Notes: generated from the sequence alone by a model not told the origin. 41,909 nucleotides of DNA from Devosia indica (GCF_003056405.1 NZ_PYVZ01000023.1:1-41909), one strand, 5' to 3'. Shown: positions 17,365 through 26,462, numbered from the stretch's first letter. Program-made: numbers and translations.

Positions 17365-18278
17365 CCGATGCGGATCCTTGGGTCCAGGGCAGCATTGAGA
17401 AGGTCCGCCAGCAGGTTCATCAGAACGAAGGTGATGGCGAAAATGAAAATCAGCATCTGCACGGTGGGGATGTCCGACCCGAGGATCGACTGCAGTGCAA
17501 GCCGCCCCAGGCCGTTGATGGCAAATACGGATTCGGTGATTACCGAGCCACCGAATTTCTGCCCGAGCTGGACTGCGAGGACGCTCACCACGGGCAGCAA
17601 GGCATTGCGCATGGCATGGCGGGTGAGGAGCGAGAGGCCGCGATAGCCCTTGGAACGGGCCGTTCGGATATAGTCGGATTCCATCACCTCGATCAGGCCG
17701 GTACGGGTCAGGCGCATGACCGCAGGCACCGAGCTTGAGCCGAGCACAAAGGCGGGCAGCACGAAATGCTGCCAGGTGCTGTCGCCCGAAATGGGCAGGA
17801 TGGGCACCATGACGCCAAACAGGATGATCAGCAGCAGGCCGAGCCAGAAATTGGGCATGGCCTGCGCTGAGACGGCGAAGGTCAATGCGAAGCGATCAGC
17901 CCAGCTATTGGGATTGAGCGCAGCCATCGCGCCGAGTGGAATGGCGATGACGATGGTGACGAAAAGTGCCGACAGGGCCAATGTGATCGTGACCGGTGCC
18001 CGTTCCAGCACGAGCTGCCCCACAGCCTTATTCCAATAATAGCTTTCGCCAAAATTGCCCTGGGCGACCCCGCCGAGCCACTCGAAATAGCGGACCAGAA
18101 CCGGCCGATCAAAGCCATAGGCCTGGCGAATACGCTCGACCACTTCCTGGGTTGCGTCTTCACCAGCGATGGCGGAGGCCGGGTCACTGGCGAAATTGAG
18201 CAGCATGAAGGTGGCAAAGGACACCACCAAGGCGACGGCCAAAGCCAAAGCCCCGCGCTGGAGAATGTATCTGAACAT
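17361..18278 (-). CDS. Peptide-type ABC importer permease (DppB type)
   Basis: The 305-residue protein opens with the standard 'RYILQRGALALAVALVVSFATFML' helix of DppB permeases. It contains a periplasmic loop with 'RQAYGFDRPVLVRYFEWL' and ends with the EAA region 'YIRTARSKGYRGLSLLTRHAMRN' and 'VFAINGLGRLALQSI'. It forms the translocation pore with the DppC-type partner. It lies 63 bp downstream of the binding-protein gene, so one transcript is likely. Confidence 0.95.
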   Translation of the reverse strand: MFRYILQRGALALAVALVVSFATFMLLNFASDPASAIAGEDATQEVVERIRQAYGFDRPVLVRYFEWLGGVAQGNFGESYYWNKAVGQLVLERAPVTITLALSALFVTIVIAIPLGAMAALNPNSWADRFALTFAVSAQAMPNFWLGLLLIILFGVMVPILPISGDSTWQHFVLPAFVLGSSSVPAVMRLTRTGLIEVMESDYIRTARSKGYRGLSLLTRHAMRNALLPVVSVLAVQLGQKFGGSVITESVFAINGLGRLALQSILGSDIPTVQMLIFIFAITFVLMNLLADLLNAALDPRIRIG

Positions 18279-18341
18279 GGCTGTAATCCGATCTTCGACC
18301 GGCGCGGCTAAGCCCGCGCCGGTCCCTGGGCCCTGGGCCGG

Positions 18342-19883
18342 TTACTTCCAGCTTGCCTGATAAAGCCGGGGCAGGCCATCGGCGCTGAGCGGGAAGTCGA
18401 GATCAGGGCTCACCAGATAGTTGACCGAGTAGCTGGTGATCGGCACCCAATAGGCCTGATCCGCAATCAGGTTGACGGCCTCGGTATAGATGGCGAGGCG
18501 CTCGTCCTGATCGCTGGTTTCCTCGGCCGCCTGTACGAGGCGCGAAAGTTCGGCGTCGCCCGACAGGTTGCGGTCGGTGGTCTCGTTGAAGTGGATCGAG
18601 GCAATGGCCGCCGTGTCGGCGGTGCCACCGGAACCCCAGGTGCCGATATAGGCCGGAATATCGCGGTTGGCGCGCGCCTGATTGAGCGATTCAAGCTGTA
18701 CGTAGCGCAGGTTGACATCGACACCGGCCAGTTCGAGATCAGCCGCAATTGCCTCGGCCATGGGGCGTTCACGATAGGCCCAGAGGTCGAGCGGGAAGCC
18801 GTCGGGGTAGCCCGCTTCGGCGAACAGCTCCTTTGCGCGCTCCGGATTGTATTCGTAGTTGGCGATGTCGGTGACGCAGCCAAATTGGGCCGGGTGACAG
18901 GGCGTATGGATCGCCTCTGCCGAACCGCCGACGAGGTATTGGGCGATATCGGCCTTGTTGATCGCGTGATTCATGCCCTGGCGGACCAGCTGATTGGTCA
19001 ACGGGCCTTCGGGATCTGTGTAGCCAGCAGCATCGAGGACGATGAAAGCCACGCGCAGGTCGGGGCCGGAGAGATGTTCGGCGACCGGAGTCGCCCCCAT
19101 GCTCTGGGCCACGTCCAGCGGCACATTATACATCCAGTCGACGCCACCACTCATCAGCTCGGCCTGCTGCGTGCCGATATCGGGGATGGTGCGGATGACA
19201 ATCCTTTCAATGGCAGGATCGCCCTTGGGGCTGTCGGCATAATAGCCCTCATAGCGCTCCAGGATCAGCTCCTGGCCGGGCTCGAAGGAAGCCACCTTGT
19301 AGGGGCCAAGGCCAACGGGCTCCAGCGCGGCAGCATTGCGGACCACTTCTCCGTTTACGTGATAGGTGTTTTCGGGGCGGATGCGCACGCGGCTAGCAAG
19401 ATCGCGAATGGCCAGCGGGTAATCATTGAGCAGGTGGAAACGCACGGTCAGTTCATCGACAGCTTCCACGCTTTCCAGCCAGCTCTCATGGGTGGCGCCG
19501 GCATTGGATTCGCTTTCCGGGTCGATCATCCAGTTATAGGTGTAAGCGACGTCCGCGGCGGTCAGCTTCTGGCCATTGTGGAAGGTGATATCGTCGCGCA
19601 GAGTCACTTCGATCGTGCGGTCGTCGATATATTCGTAGCCCGAAGCCAGGGCCGGCAGATACTCATTGGTCTCAGGATCGACGCTGAACAGCGTGTCGTC
19701 GATCAGGTCAGAAATGATGATGTATTCCCGCTTGGTCGTGTAGTTGTAGTCGAGTTCGAGAATTTCTTCGCTGAAGCTGACATTCAAGGTGTTGTCCGCC
19801 TTGCCGGCGAGGGCCGTGCTCATCGGCGCAACACTCATCAGGGCCGCAAGCGCGATGGCGCGAAATGGATAAGCTTTGGTCAT
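18342..19883 (-). CDS. ABC importer substrate-binding protein, family 5 (DppA/OppA type)
   Basis: The 513-residue periplasmic protein has a signal peptide (about residues 1-26, 'AIALAALMSVAPMSTALA' then cleavage). It shows SBP family 5 landmarks: 'IIISDLIDDTLFSVDPETNEYLPALASGYEY', 'VTLRDDITFHNGQKLTAADVAYTYNW' and 'AKELFAEAGYPDGF'. The start is ATG at 19883 because GGGAGGAAAAC directly precedes it; the frame is open 26 codons further but without a ribosome site. First gene of the operon, it captures the substrate for the DppBC-type permeases. Family 5 proteins bind peptides but also opines, sugars, nickel chelates and aminocarboxylates, so the ligand is open. With a lyase in the operon, an amino-polycarboxylate-like ligand is conceivable (inference). 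Confidence 0.93.
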   Translation of the reverse strand: MTKAYPFRAIALAALMSVAPMSTALAGKADNTLNVSFSEEILELDYNYTTKREYIIISDLIDDTLFSVDPETNEYLPALASGYEYIDDRTIEVTLRDDITFHNGQKLTAADVAYTYNWMIDPESESNAGATHESWLESVEAVDELTVRFHLLNDYPLAIRDLASRVRIRPENTYHVNGEVVRNAAALEPVGLGPYKVASFEPGQELILERYEGYYADSPKGDPAIERIVIRTIPDIGTQQAELMSGGVDWMYNVPLDVAQSMGATPVAEHLSGPDLRVAFIVLDAAGYTDPEGPLTNQLVRQGMNHAINKADIAQYLVGGSAEAIHTPCHPAQFGCVTDIANYEYNPERAKELFAEAGYPDGFPLDLWAYRERPMAEAIAADLELAGVDVNLRYVQLESLNQARANRDIPAYIGTWGSGGTADTAAIASIHFNETTDRNLSGDAELSRLVQAAEETSDQDERLAIYTEAVNLIADQAYWVPITSYSVNYLVSPDLDFPLSADGLPRLYQASWK

Positions 19884-20144
19884 GTTTTCCTCCCTTATGG
19901 GAAGCAACATGGCAGACGGCGTTGCCTGCCAAAAGCGCAATTGATCCAACGATAGTTGCATAAATTGGAACAGACGAGGCCTCTCTTTCCAACTTTGCTC
20001 GAACGGACGATCTTGCCGCTATTGTACGAAATGATCCGATACGCGCGGGCCAAAGGCGTTGCTTCGCGATGGCCCAGCCGCGTTGTCTGGTCCATCATTC
20101 TGCCCAAGTCTGCGGCGCGCTATTGAGAGTAATATGAGGAAGTG
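19884..20144. promoter_or_regulatory. Promoter region of the importer/lyase operon, with candidate LysR operator
   Basis: The 261 bp between tRNA-Thr and the binding-protein gene hold no gene. On the minus strand the operon starts here, with the strong ribosome site next to ATG 19883. The dyad TCCAA-N15-TTGGA (19945-19969) lies 62-86 bp before the start codon, where a LysR-family site would be expected, and its arms embed T-N11-A patterns. No confident -35/-10 pair was found. Confidence 0.35.
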
Positions 20145-20220
<76 letters not shown>

Positions 20221-20527
20221 ATTGCGGTGCCGTTTATCACCGAGTGGGGCGATCGCACAACAGATAAAAATGCGCATCTCCGAGCTCTGTGCCGGCCGAA
20301 CGCCGGTGAACTTTTTTTTCGCCAATCGCGGGACGCGCGCATCGTGCGATGCGGCGGCCAAGGCGCTTGGGGTGGGCTTTCATACGCGCCGCCCCGTTGG
20401 TGCACAAATTTGCCTCAAGACCCTGTAGTGCCAGCGATTCAGGCATATTTCGGGTTGCTGGACGAGGGTGCAGGAGGGTACGAAACCTGGTCAAATCTCC
20501 GCCGCCAGGCCCCAGTTCCGGATAAGA
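20221..20527. promoter_or_regulatory. tRNA-Thr / cysD divergent intergenic region
   Basis: This 307-bp stretch has no gene I can support. It should hold the tRNA-Thr promoter (minus strand) and the cysD promoter (plus strand). The notable element is a GC-rich hairpin followed by eight T residues at 20291-20319, listed separately. A frame open from GTG 20468 runs into cysD, but the family's usual N-terminus starts near 20528. No known riboswitch pattern was recognised. Confidence 0.4.
20291..20319 (+). terminator. Rho-independent terminator-like hairpin in front of cysD
   Basis: A 6-bp stem (GCCGGC at 20291-20296 with GCCGGT at 20302-20307, the outermost pair G-U) closes a 5-nt loop. After four bases comes T8 (20312-20319). 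This is the layout of an intrinsic terminator for rightward transcription. No gene ends just to its left, so it is either an attenuator in the cysD leader or it blocks antisense transcription coming across tRNA-Thr. Confidence 0.45.
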
Positions 20528-21439
20528 GTGTTGGACCAGAATCGACTGACGCATTTGCAGACCCTTGAGGCTGAGAGCATCGAGATCCTGCGCGAGGTTG
20601 CCGCAAGCTTTGAGCGGCCGGTGATGATGTATTCGATCGGCAAGGATTCGAGCGTCTTGCTGCACCTGGCGCGCAAGGCGTTCTTTCCGAGCAAGATTCC
20701 GTTCCCGCTTTTGCATGTCGATACGACGTTCAAATTCCGTGAGATGATCGCTTTCCGCGACAGGACCGCGGAGGAATACGGGTTCGATCTGATCACCCAC
20801 ACCAATCAGGATGGCGTGCGCGATGGCATCAATCCGTTCGATCACGGGTCGTCGCGCTACACAGACATCATGAAGACGGCGGCCCTGCGCCAGGCCCTGA
20901 CGGCGGGGCGCTACGATGCGGCCATTGGCGGGGCGCGGCGTGACGAGGAAAAGTCACGCGCCAAGGAGCGCGTTTTCTCACATCGCAATGCCAGCCATGC
21001 CTGGGATCCCAAGAACCAGCGGCCGGAGCTGTGGCGGACGTTCAATACACGGCTTAATCCAGGCGAGAGCATGCGGGTTTTCCCGATTTCGAACTGGACC
21101 GAGCTGGACGTGTGGACATACATCTATTCCGAGCAAATCCCCATTGTGCCGCTCTATTTCGCTCGTCCGCGTCCGGTGGTCGAGCGTTCCGGCACGCTGA
21201 TTATGGTCGACGACGAGCGCCTGCCGCTCAATCCGGGCGAAACGCCCAAGCAAGAAGTGGTGCGGTTCCGCACACTGGGCTGCTACCCGCTGACGGGCGC
21301 CATCCGCTCTGACGCCGCTGATCTGCCCTCCATCATCATGGAAATGCAGGCAAGCCGTACTTCGGAACGCGAGGGGCGCCTGATCGACAGCGATAGCGTT
21401 GGTTCGATGGAGAAGAAGAAGCAGGAAGGGTATTTCTAG
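20528..21439 (+). CDS. cysD: Sulfate adenylyltransferase subunit 2 (CysD)
   Basis: The roughly 303-residue protein is the ATP-pyrophosphatase-fold subunit of ATP sulfurylase. It makes adenosine 5'-phosphosulfate from sulfate and ATP, with CysN driving the reaction by GTP hydrolysis. Visible motifs are the PP-loop '[20 protein letters not shown]', '[14 protein letters not shown]' and the arginine-rich '[16 protein letters not shown]'. The C-terminal '[10 protein letters not shown]' and 'SERxGRLID' are standard. I start it at GTG 20528 (TTG 20531 is an alternative), giving the usual length; an in-frame GTG at 20468 would add 20 atypical residues. cysNC follows after 2 bp. No cysH or cysI lies next to it. 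Confidence 0.95.
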   Translation: MLDQNRLTHLQTLEAESIEILREVAASFERPVMMYSIGKDSSVLLHLARKAFFPSKIPFPLLHVDTTFKFREMIAFRDRTAEEYGFDLITHTNQDGVRDGINPFDHGSSRYTDIMKTAALRQALTAGRYDAAIGGARRDEEKSRAKERVFSHRNASHAWDPKNQRPELWRTFNTRLNPGESMRVFPISNWTELDVWTYIYSEQIPIVPLYFARPRPVVERSGTLIMVDDERLPLNPGETPKQEVVRFRTLGCYPLTGAIRSDAADLPSIIMEMQASRTSEREGRLIDSDSVGSMEKKKQEGYF

Positions 21440-21441
21440 CC

Positions 21442-23328
21442 ATGTCCGCAATTCCTGCCACTGCCGATAACAGCCTGGATCTCTGGCTCGCCCAGCAGAC
21501 AGAAAAATCGCTCTTGCGGTTTCTCACCTGCGGCAGCGTCGATGACGGCAAGTCCACTCTGATCGGGCGGTTGCTCTACGATAGTCAGCTTGTCCTTGAT
21601 GACCAGTTGGCGAGCCTCAAGAAGGAAAGTCACAATCGCACGGTGGGCGATGAGGGTATCGATTTCTCGCTGCTGGTAGATGGCCTGGTCGCCGAACGGG
21701 AGCAGGGCATCACGATCGATGTGGCCTACCGGTTCTTCTCGACCGACAAGCGCAAGTTCATTGTGGCCGACACGCCAGGCCATGAGCAGTATACGCGCAA
21801 CATGGCGACGGGCGCCTCCAATGCCGAGCTGGCCCTGGTGCTGATCGATGCGCGCAAGGGTGTGCTGACCCAGACCCGGCGGCACAGTTTCATTCTCTCG
21901 CTGATCGGGGTGAAGCATGTGGTGCTGGTGGTCAACAAGATTGACCTGGTGGATTACGACCAGGAAACGTTTGATCGCATCGTGGCTGAGTATCGTGCCT
22001 TCGCAGAGCCTTTGGGATTCAAGACGCTGGCCGCCGTTCCGGTGTCTGCCTTGCGGGGGGACAATATCCTGCGCCTTAGCGAGAATACGCCCTGGTATGA
22101 GGGCGAGGCGCTGGTGCCCTATCTCGAAGCCATCGACGTTTCCGAGGATCGTACGAGGGAGAAATTCCGCTTTCCGGTGCAGTGGGTTAACCGGCCGAAT
22201 CTTGACTTCCGCGGGTTCTCCGGAACGGTTGCATCGGGGACGATAGCAGTGGGCGACGAGGTGCTGATTGCTGCATCGCGCAAACCGGCCGTCGTCAGCC
22301 GTATTGTCACCATGGATGGGGATCTGGACCACGCCGTTGCCGGGCAGGCGGTGACGCTGGTGCTTGATCGCGAAGTGGATATCTCGCGTGGCGACGTGCT
22401 GTCGCGGCCGGGTGAGACTCTGGACTATTCCAACCAGTTTCAGGCCAGGGTGGTCTGGATGAACGAGGAGCCGGCCTATCCGGGGCGCTCTTATCTGCTC
22501 AAGATCGGCACACAGACGGTGCCGGCGACGATCACCGACCTCAAGTTCCGAACCAATGTGAATACGCTGGAACAGACGGCGGCAACCAAGGTCGATCTGA
22601 ATGAGGTTGCCACGGTCACGCTCAACACCGACAAGCCGATTGCTTTCGATCCCTATGCCAGCAATGCGCGCACTGGCGGCTTCATCCTGGTTGACCGGAT
22701 CTCCAATGCCACGCTTGGGGCAGGGACCATCGAATTCGGCCTGCGGCGCGCCCAGAACCTGACCTACCAGTCCTTTGACGTGAACCGTGAGGTGCGTGCA
22801 CAGATGAAGGGGCAGTCGCCCCGTATCATCTGGTTCACGGGACTTTCGGGCTCAGGCAAGTCCTCGGTCGCCAACCTGCTCGAGAAGCGGCTGACTGCCG
22901 AAGGGCGGCACGCCTATATCCTGGACGGCGACAATGTCCGGCACGGACTGAACAAGGACCTGGGGTTCACAGAAGCAGCGCGAATAGAAAATATTCGTCG
23001 CGTGGCGGAAGTGGCGCGGCTGATGGCCGATGCCGGATTGATCGTGCTGGTGTCCTTCATCTCACCGTTCGAGAAAGAGCGTCGGCTGGCGCGCGAGATT
23101 GCCGGGGATACTGATTTCACCGAGGTCTATGTGGATACCCCGCTTGAGGTCTGCGAGGCGCGTGACCCAAAGGGGCTCTACAAGAGGGCGCGTGCTGGCG
23201 AGATCAAGAATTTCACCGGCATCGACTCGCCCTTCGAACCGCCTGAAAATGCCGAGCTGGTATTGCATGGCGCCGAAGCGGGCCCCGAGGTCCTGGCAGA
23301 TCAGCTCCACGCCTTCCTCAAGCTCTGA
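21442..23328 (+). CDS. cysNC: Bifunctional sulfate adenylyltransferase subunit 1 / APS kinase (CysNC, NodQ-like)
   Basis: This 628-residue fusion has two parts. The GTPase half has P-loop 'GSVDDGKST' (31-39), 'DTPGHEQ' (110-116) and 'NKIDLVD' (165-171), followed by EF-Tu-like beta-barrel domains to about 445. The APS kinase half has P-loop 'GLSGSGKS' (467-474) and 'LDGDNVRHGLNKDLGF' (494-509). Together with CysD it makes PAPS, the sulfate donor for assimilation or for sulfotransferases. The same domain order is known from rhizobial NodQ and many alphaproteobacterial CysNC proteins. It converges on manC, with 54 bp between the stops. Confidence 0.96.
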   Translation: MSAIPATADNSLDLWLAQQTEKSLLRFLTCGSVDDGKSTLIGRLLYDSQLVLDDQLASLKKESHNRTVGDEGIDFSLLVDGLVAEREQGITIDVAYRFFSTDKRKFIVADTPGHEQYTRNMATGASNAELALVLIDARKGVLTQTRRHSFILSLIGVKHVVLVVNKIDLVDYDQETFDRIVAEYRAFAEPLGFKTLAAVPVSALRGDNILRLSENTPWYEGEALVPYLEAIDVSEDRTREKFRFPVQWVNRPNLDFRGFSGTVASGTIAVGDEVLIAASRKPAVVSRIVTMDGDLDHAVAGQAVTLVLDREVDISRGDVLSRPGETLDYSNQFQARVVWMNEEPAYPGRSYLLKIGTQTVPATITDLKFRTNVNTLEQTAATKVDLNEVATVTLNTDKPIAFDPYASNARTGGFILVDRISNATLGAGTIEFGLRRAQNLTYQSFDVNREVRAQMKGQSPRIIWFTGLSGSGKSSVANLLEKRLTAEGRHAYILDGDNVRHGLNKDLGFTEAARIENIRRVAEVARLMADAGLIVLVSFISPFEKERRLAREIAGDTDFTEVYVDTPLEVCEARDPKGLYKRARAGEIKNFTGIDSPFEPPENAELVLHGAEAGPEVLADQLHAFLKL

Positions 23329-23382
23329 AACGGCGCGGAGTGTGGCCGGTGCCAATTGTACCGGTCAGCCTGGCGCGCAGGG

Positions 23383-24807
23383 TCAGACGCGGCCGAATTC
23401 ATCTTCGATGCGAATGATGTCATCCTCACCGAGGTAGGAACCGGTCTGGACCTCGATCAGCTCCAGGTCGATTTTGCCGGGATTGGCGAGGCGATGCACG
23501 CAGCCGGGCGGCAGGTAGATCGACTGGTTTTCGGTCACTACGCTGACCGCGCCATCAATGGTCACCTCCGCCGTGCCACGCACGACCACCCAATGTTCAG
23601 CGCGGTGGTGATGCTTTTGCAGGCTGAGTTTCCTGCCGGGCTTAACGAACAGGCGCTTGACCTGGAAGCGGTCACCACTGAGCACCGATGAATAGCCACC
23701 CCATGGCCGATATGCGGTGCGATGCACTTCGGTCAGGCCGGTGGTTGCGGCGTCGGCGCGCATGCGCCGAACCATGTCGCCAACCTTTTGCGCGTCCGAG
23801 AGCCGACCGACATAGACCGCATCGTTGGTCGCGATTACGGCAATATCCTCTACGCCGTTGACCGCCACATGGGCGTGGTCGGTCACGACCAAGGAATCGG
23901 ATACGCCATCCAGGGTAACGGCGCCCTGCGTGACATTGCCGGACGGATCGCGCTGAGCCGACTTCCACACGGCGTCCCAACTGCCCAGGTCCGACCAGGG
24001 AAAGTCGACGGCTACGACCGCGGCCTTGTCCGTCTTCTCGAATATTGCATAGTCGACCGAAATATCCGGCGCGTCCGCAAATGAGGGTGCGTCGAGCCGT
24101 ATGAAGTCGAGGTCCTCGCGGGCGCCAGCCACCGCGGCTTGTGCTGCCTCAAAGGTCTGCGGCGCCAGCCTCCGGCACTCACTGAGAAAGGCGCCGGCGT
24201 CCAGGACGAACATGCCCGAGTTCCAGAAATGTCCCCTGGCGGAGAGCATCTCAATGGCCCTCTGCATGTTGGGTTTCTCAACAAAACGTTGCACGGCGCA
24301 AGGGCCCGCGCCAACCCTGGCATCCGCCTGGATGTATCCAAATGCTGTTTCCGGATGGGTCGGTACCAGTCCGAAGGTGACCAGCTTGCCTGCCTCGGCG
24401 GCCATTATGGCCTGGTTGACTGCCAGCCAATATCCCTCAGTGATTTCAACCGCATGGTCCGAAGGCACGACATGGAGGATGGCGTCGCCGTGGCATTGCA
24501 CGATGTGAGCCGCGGCAGCAGCCATGGCAAGGGCCGTATTTCTCCCTACGGGCTCCAGCAGAATGCTTGAGGTCGCTATTTCGACCTCGGCTGCCTGCTC
24601 GGCAACAAGGAAGCGGTACTCCGCATTGGTGACGACGACGGGCGGGGCAGAATACAACGGACTGTTCACACGCTGCAGCGTCTTCTGGAAGAGGCTGAGG
24701 GGGCCTGTGAGGGGCAAGAACTGCTTTGGACGCGCCACGCGCGACATCGGCCAGAGCCGCGTGCCCTGGCCACCGGCCAGAATGACAGGAATTACCTTCT
24801 TGGCCAT
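23383..24807 (-). CDS. manC: Mannose-1-phosphate guanylyltransferase / mannose-6-phosphate isomerase (type II, ManC/AlgA)
   Basis: The 474-residue bifunctional enzyme supplies GDP-mannose. The N-terminal nucleotidyltransferase has 'ILAGGQGTRLWPMSR' (about 9-23) and 'PKQFLPL'. The middle region has 'HVVPSDH' and the catalytic 'VQRFVEKPN'. The C-terminal cupin carries the isomerase metal-site motif 'QKHHHRAEHWVVVRG'. Known uses are GDP-mannose, GDP-fucose and GDP-rhamnose for surface glycans, so it may feed the polysaccharide cluster about 12 kb away. It is monocistronic as far as seen; the start MAKK at 24807 is clear. Confidence 0.95.
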   Translation of the reverse strand: MAKKVIPVILAGGQGTRLWPMSRVARPKQFLPLTGPLSLFQKTLQRVNSPLYSAPPVVVTNAEYRFLVAEQAAEVEIATSSILLEPVGRNTALAMAAAAAHIVQCHGDAILHVVPSDHAVEITEGYWLAVNQAIMAAEAGKLVTFGLVPTHPETAFGYIQADARVGAGPCAVQRFVEKPNMQRAIEMLSARGHFWNSGMFVLDAGAFLSECRRLAPQTFEAAQAAVAGAREDLDFIRLDAPSFADAPDISVDYAIFEKTDKAAVVAVDFPWSDLGSWDAVWKSAQRDPSGNVTQGAVTLDGVSDSLVVTDHAHVAVNGVEDIAVIATNDAVYVGRLSDAQKVGDMVRRMRADAATTGLTEVHRTAYRPWGGYSSVLSGDRFQVKRLFVKPGRKLSLQKHHHRAEHWVVVRGTAEVTIDGAVSVVTENQSIYLPPGCVHRLANPGKIDLELIEVQTGSYLGEDDIIRIEDEFGRV

Positions 24808-24898
24808 AGTTTCTGCTCCGATCGTCCAGGCGTTATCGGATAAATACTGCGCGTCAGATTTGTAGTGGCAGTGTCACAATTTCAAAACCGCTAGCTCG

Positions 24899-24923
24899 CG
24901 CCAGTTGATGTTTGATACTGGCG
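24899..24923. repeat. Perfect inverted repeat between the ROK gene and manC
   Basis: CGCCAGT (24899-24905) and ACTGGCG (24917-24923) are perfect 7-bp arms around an 11-nt spacer. It lies 92-116 bp upstream of the manC start and 78 bp beyond the ROK stop, on their shared strand. It could be a factor-independent terminator for the ROK gene with a poor U-tract (TTTTG some 15 nt after the stem), or an operator in the manC promoter region. Confidence 0.4.
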
Positions 24924-25000
24924 TGATGAGGATCAGACTTTACTGCAGCGCCAGGTGTCAACTCCAGAATAGTCATTGAATTGCAGACAGCGTGAACGTG

Positions 25001-26233
25001 TTAGACCCGGCTGCCTGTTTCGAGGGCAGCGAAGTCGGTCTGGTCGAGTGCCGACAGGGTCTTCATCATCAGGCCCCTGAAGATGGGCTCTCGCTCGTCG
25101 GGGTGAGCGAGAATCTTGGGCAGGCCATTGATCTTGCAGACCAGGGAGGCGGCCAGCGCGGCCTCGACTTCGGGCCTAAGCAAGTCCAGTGCACGCGCAC
25201 CGGGTCCGACAATAAGGATGTGACTGGGGTCGAACATGGCCATCATGCGGCTCAGCCCATAGCCGATGGCACGGCCGGCCAGATTGAAGCCATGGGTTGC
25301 GTCTCGGTCGCCGGCCTCTGCGCGCTGGATCAGTGCATCGAACTGCTGCGCAGGGACAGCGGGGGCAGGGGGCGTCGTGTCGGGCACCGAGTAGCTGGTG
25401 CGCAAAATGCCATAGTCGGCCGCATAGGCCTCGATGCAGCCGCGCATGCCGCAACGGCAAAGGGCGCCGTTGGGCATATGGTTCATATGTCCGAACTCGG
25501 TGGCGCCGCCTTCGCTGCGACCGGTGATATGGCCGTGGAGGCTAAGGCCCATGGCGACCGTCGAGCCGACAAAGACCGTGGCGACGCTGGATTGAAGCAG
25601 GCCGGGGTCGAGCCAGCGCGTGCCTTCGGCCAGCAGACGGCCACGCTTGTAGAGGGCGACCGGCAACCCCGAGTCCCGGGCAAGGTCATGCGCGAAGGAA
25701 GACCCGGCCAGGCTGGCAATGGGCGACCATTTGAGGCCACTATTGTCCGGGTTGAGAATGCCTTGAACACTGATGGCGATGCGGCGGAGTGTCCGGGCGG
25801 CCTGTGGGGTACGGCCGCGAAGGCTATCCAGATGCGCGGCGAAGAAGTCGCCAGGCGGTGTTTCGACAAAGGTCGATGGTGATACGGCTATTTCGATCCG
25901 GTCCACCAGCACACCTGAATAGTCGACAAGCGACGCGCGCAGGCGATTCACGTCGATCTCGAAAAGGGCCACATAGGCGGCTGCGCGCTGGAAGCCAACC
26001 AGGGTGGCCGGCCTGCCGCGCATGCGCCCGTCGGTGCGCTCGGGGCTGGTGAGCTCTTCAACTATCCGCTGCGCAAGCAGGTCCTGCATGATGGCTGTGA
26101 CGCTGGCATGGCTAAGGCCCGTAATACCTGCCAAAGCAGTGCGCGACTGAGGGCCGCCCGAGCGCAGGGCACCCAGGATCAGTCCGCGATTTTGCCGCCG
26201 GACGCTATCACTATCGCTGACGTTTCGCGTCAA
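25001..26233 (-). CDS. ROK-family transcriptional repressor (XylR/NagC type)
   Basis: The roughly 410-residue regulator has an N-terminal winged helix ('[44 protein letters not shown]') and a C-terminal sugar-kinase-like ROK domain. That domain carries the zinc-binding cysteine motif '[12 protein letters not shown]' and '[10 protein letters not shown]' (ExGH). I prefer TTG at 26233: GGGGGAGAAGG sits just before it, and '[17 protein letters not shown]' is the usual family N-terminus. An ATG at 26329 is also in frame. It is divergent from the sugar ABC operon and probably represses it until the sugar binds. A 20-bp palindrome between them (26360-26379) is a candidate operator. Confidence 0.9.
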   Translation of the reverse strand: MTRNVSDSDSVRRQNRGLILGALRSGGPQSRTALAGITGLSHASVTAIMQDLLAQRIVEELTSPERTDGRMRGRPATLVGFQRAAAYVALFEIDVNRLRASLVDYSGVLVDRIEIAVSPSTFVETPPGDFFAAHLDSLRGRTPQAARTLRRIAISVQGILNPDNSGLKWSPIASLAGSSFAHDLARDSGLPVALYKRGRLLAEGTRWLDPGLLQSSVATVFVGSTVAMGLSLHGHITGRSEGGATEFGHMNHMPNGALCRCGMRGCIEAYAADYGILRTSYSVPDTTPPAPAVPAQQFDALIQRAEAGDRDATHGFNLAGRAIGYGLSRMMAMFDPSHILIVGPGARALDLLRPEVEAALAASLVCKINGLPKILAHPDEREPIFRGLMMKTLSALDQTDFAALETGSRV

Positions 26234-26359
26234 GCGGCCTTCTCCCCCAACCCCAATTTCCAAAACAGCATTGTGCACGCCATATCGCAACACGCGAATT
26301 TCTTCGAGGCCCGAAAATGACGTTGACATGTCGCGGCGGCGCGTGCGAGACCTTTTTTC

Positions 26360-26379
26360 GAGCAGTAAAAATAATGCTC
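26360..26379. promoter_or_regulatory. Candidate ROK-repressor operator / promoter element
   Basis: GAGCA-GTAAAAATAA-TGCTC is a perfect 5-bp dyad with an AT-rich 10-bp centre, as often seen for ROK repressor sites. Its centre contains AATAAT (26370-26375), a near-consensus -10 hexamer for the sugar operon, so a bound repressor would cover the promoter. It lies about 85-100 bp before the binding-protein start. No good -35 is visible. Confidence 0.45.
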
Positions 26380-26431
26380 AGGGCGCAGGGAGGCGGCGCC
26401 CGGTTGGGGACAAGCCGCCAACTTGCATTGC

Positions 26432-26448
26432 GGGCAGCAAATCTGCCC
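26432..26448 (+). repeat. Stem-loop just upstream of the sugar binding-protein ribosome site
   Basis: GGGCAG-CAAAT-CTGCCC is a perfect 6-bp stem with a 5-nt loop. It ends 2 nt before the GGGAGGA Shine-Dalgarno sequence (26451-26457). In the leader RNA it could stabilise the transcript or tune initiation. Confidence 0.5.
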
Positions 26449-26462
26449 ATGGGAGGACAGAT

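Noticed and set aside
18591..19955. Long open frame (454 codons) on the plus strand opposite the binding-protein gene
   Set aside because: It mirrors the codon periodicity of a clear SBP family 5 gene in high-G+C DNA; it has no recognisable domain or ribosome site.
23346..23364. CCGGT...ACCGG inverted repeat between cysNC and manC as bidirectional terminator
   Set aside because: Only 5 bp of stem and no T-tract on either side.
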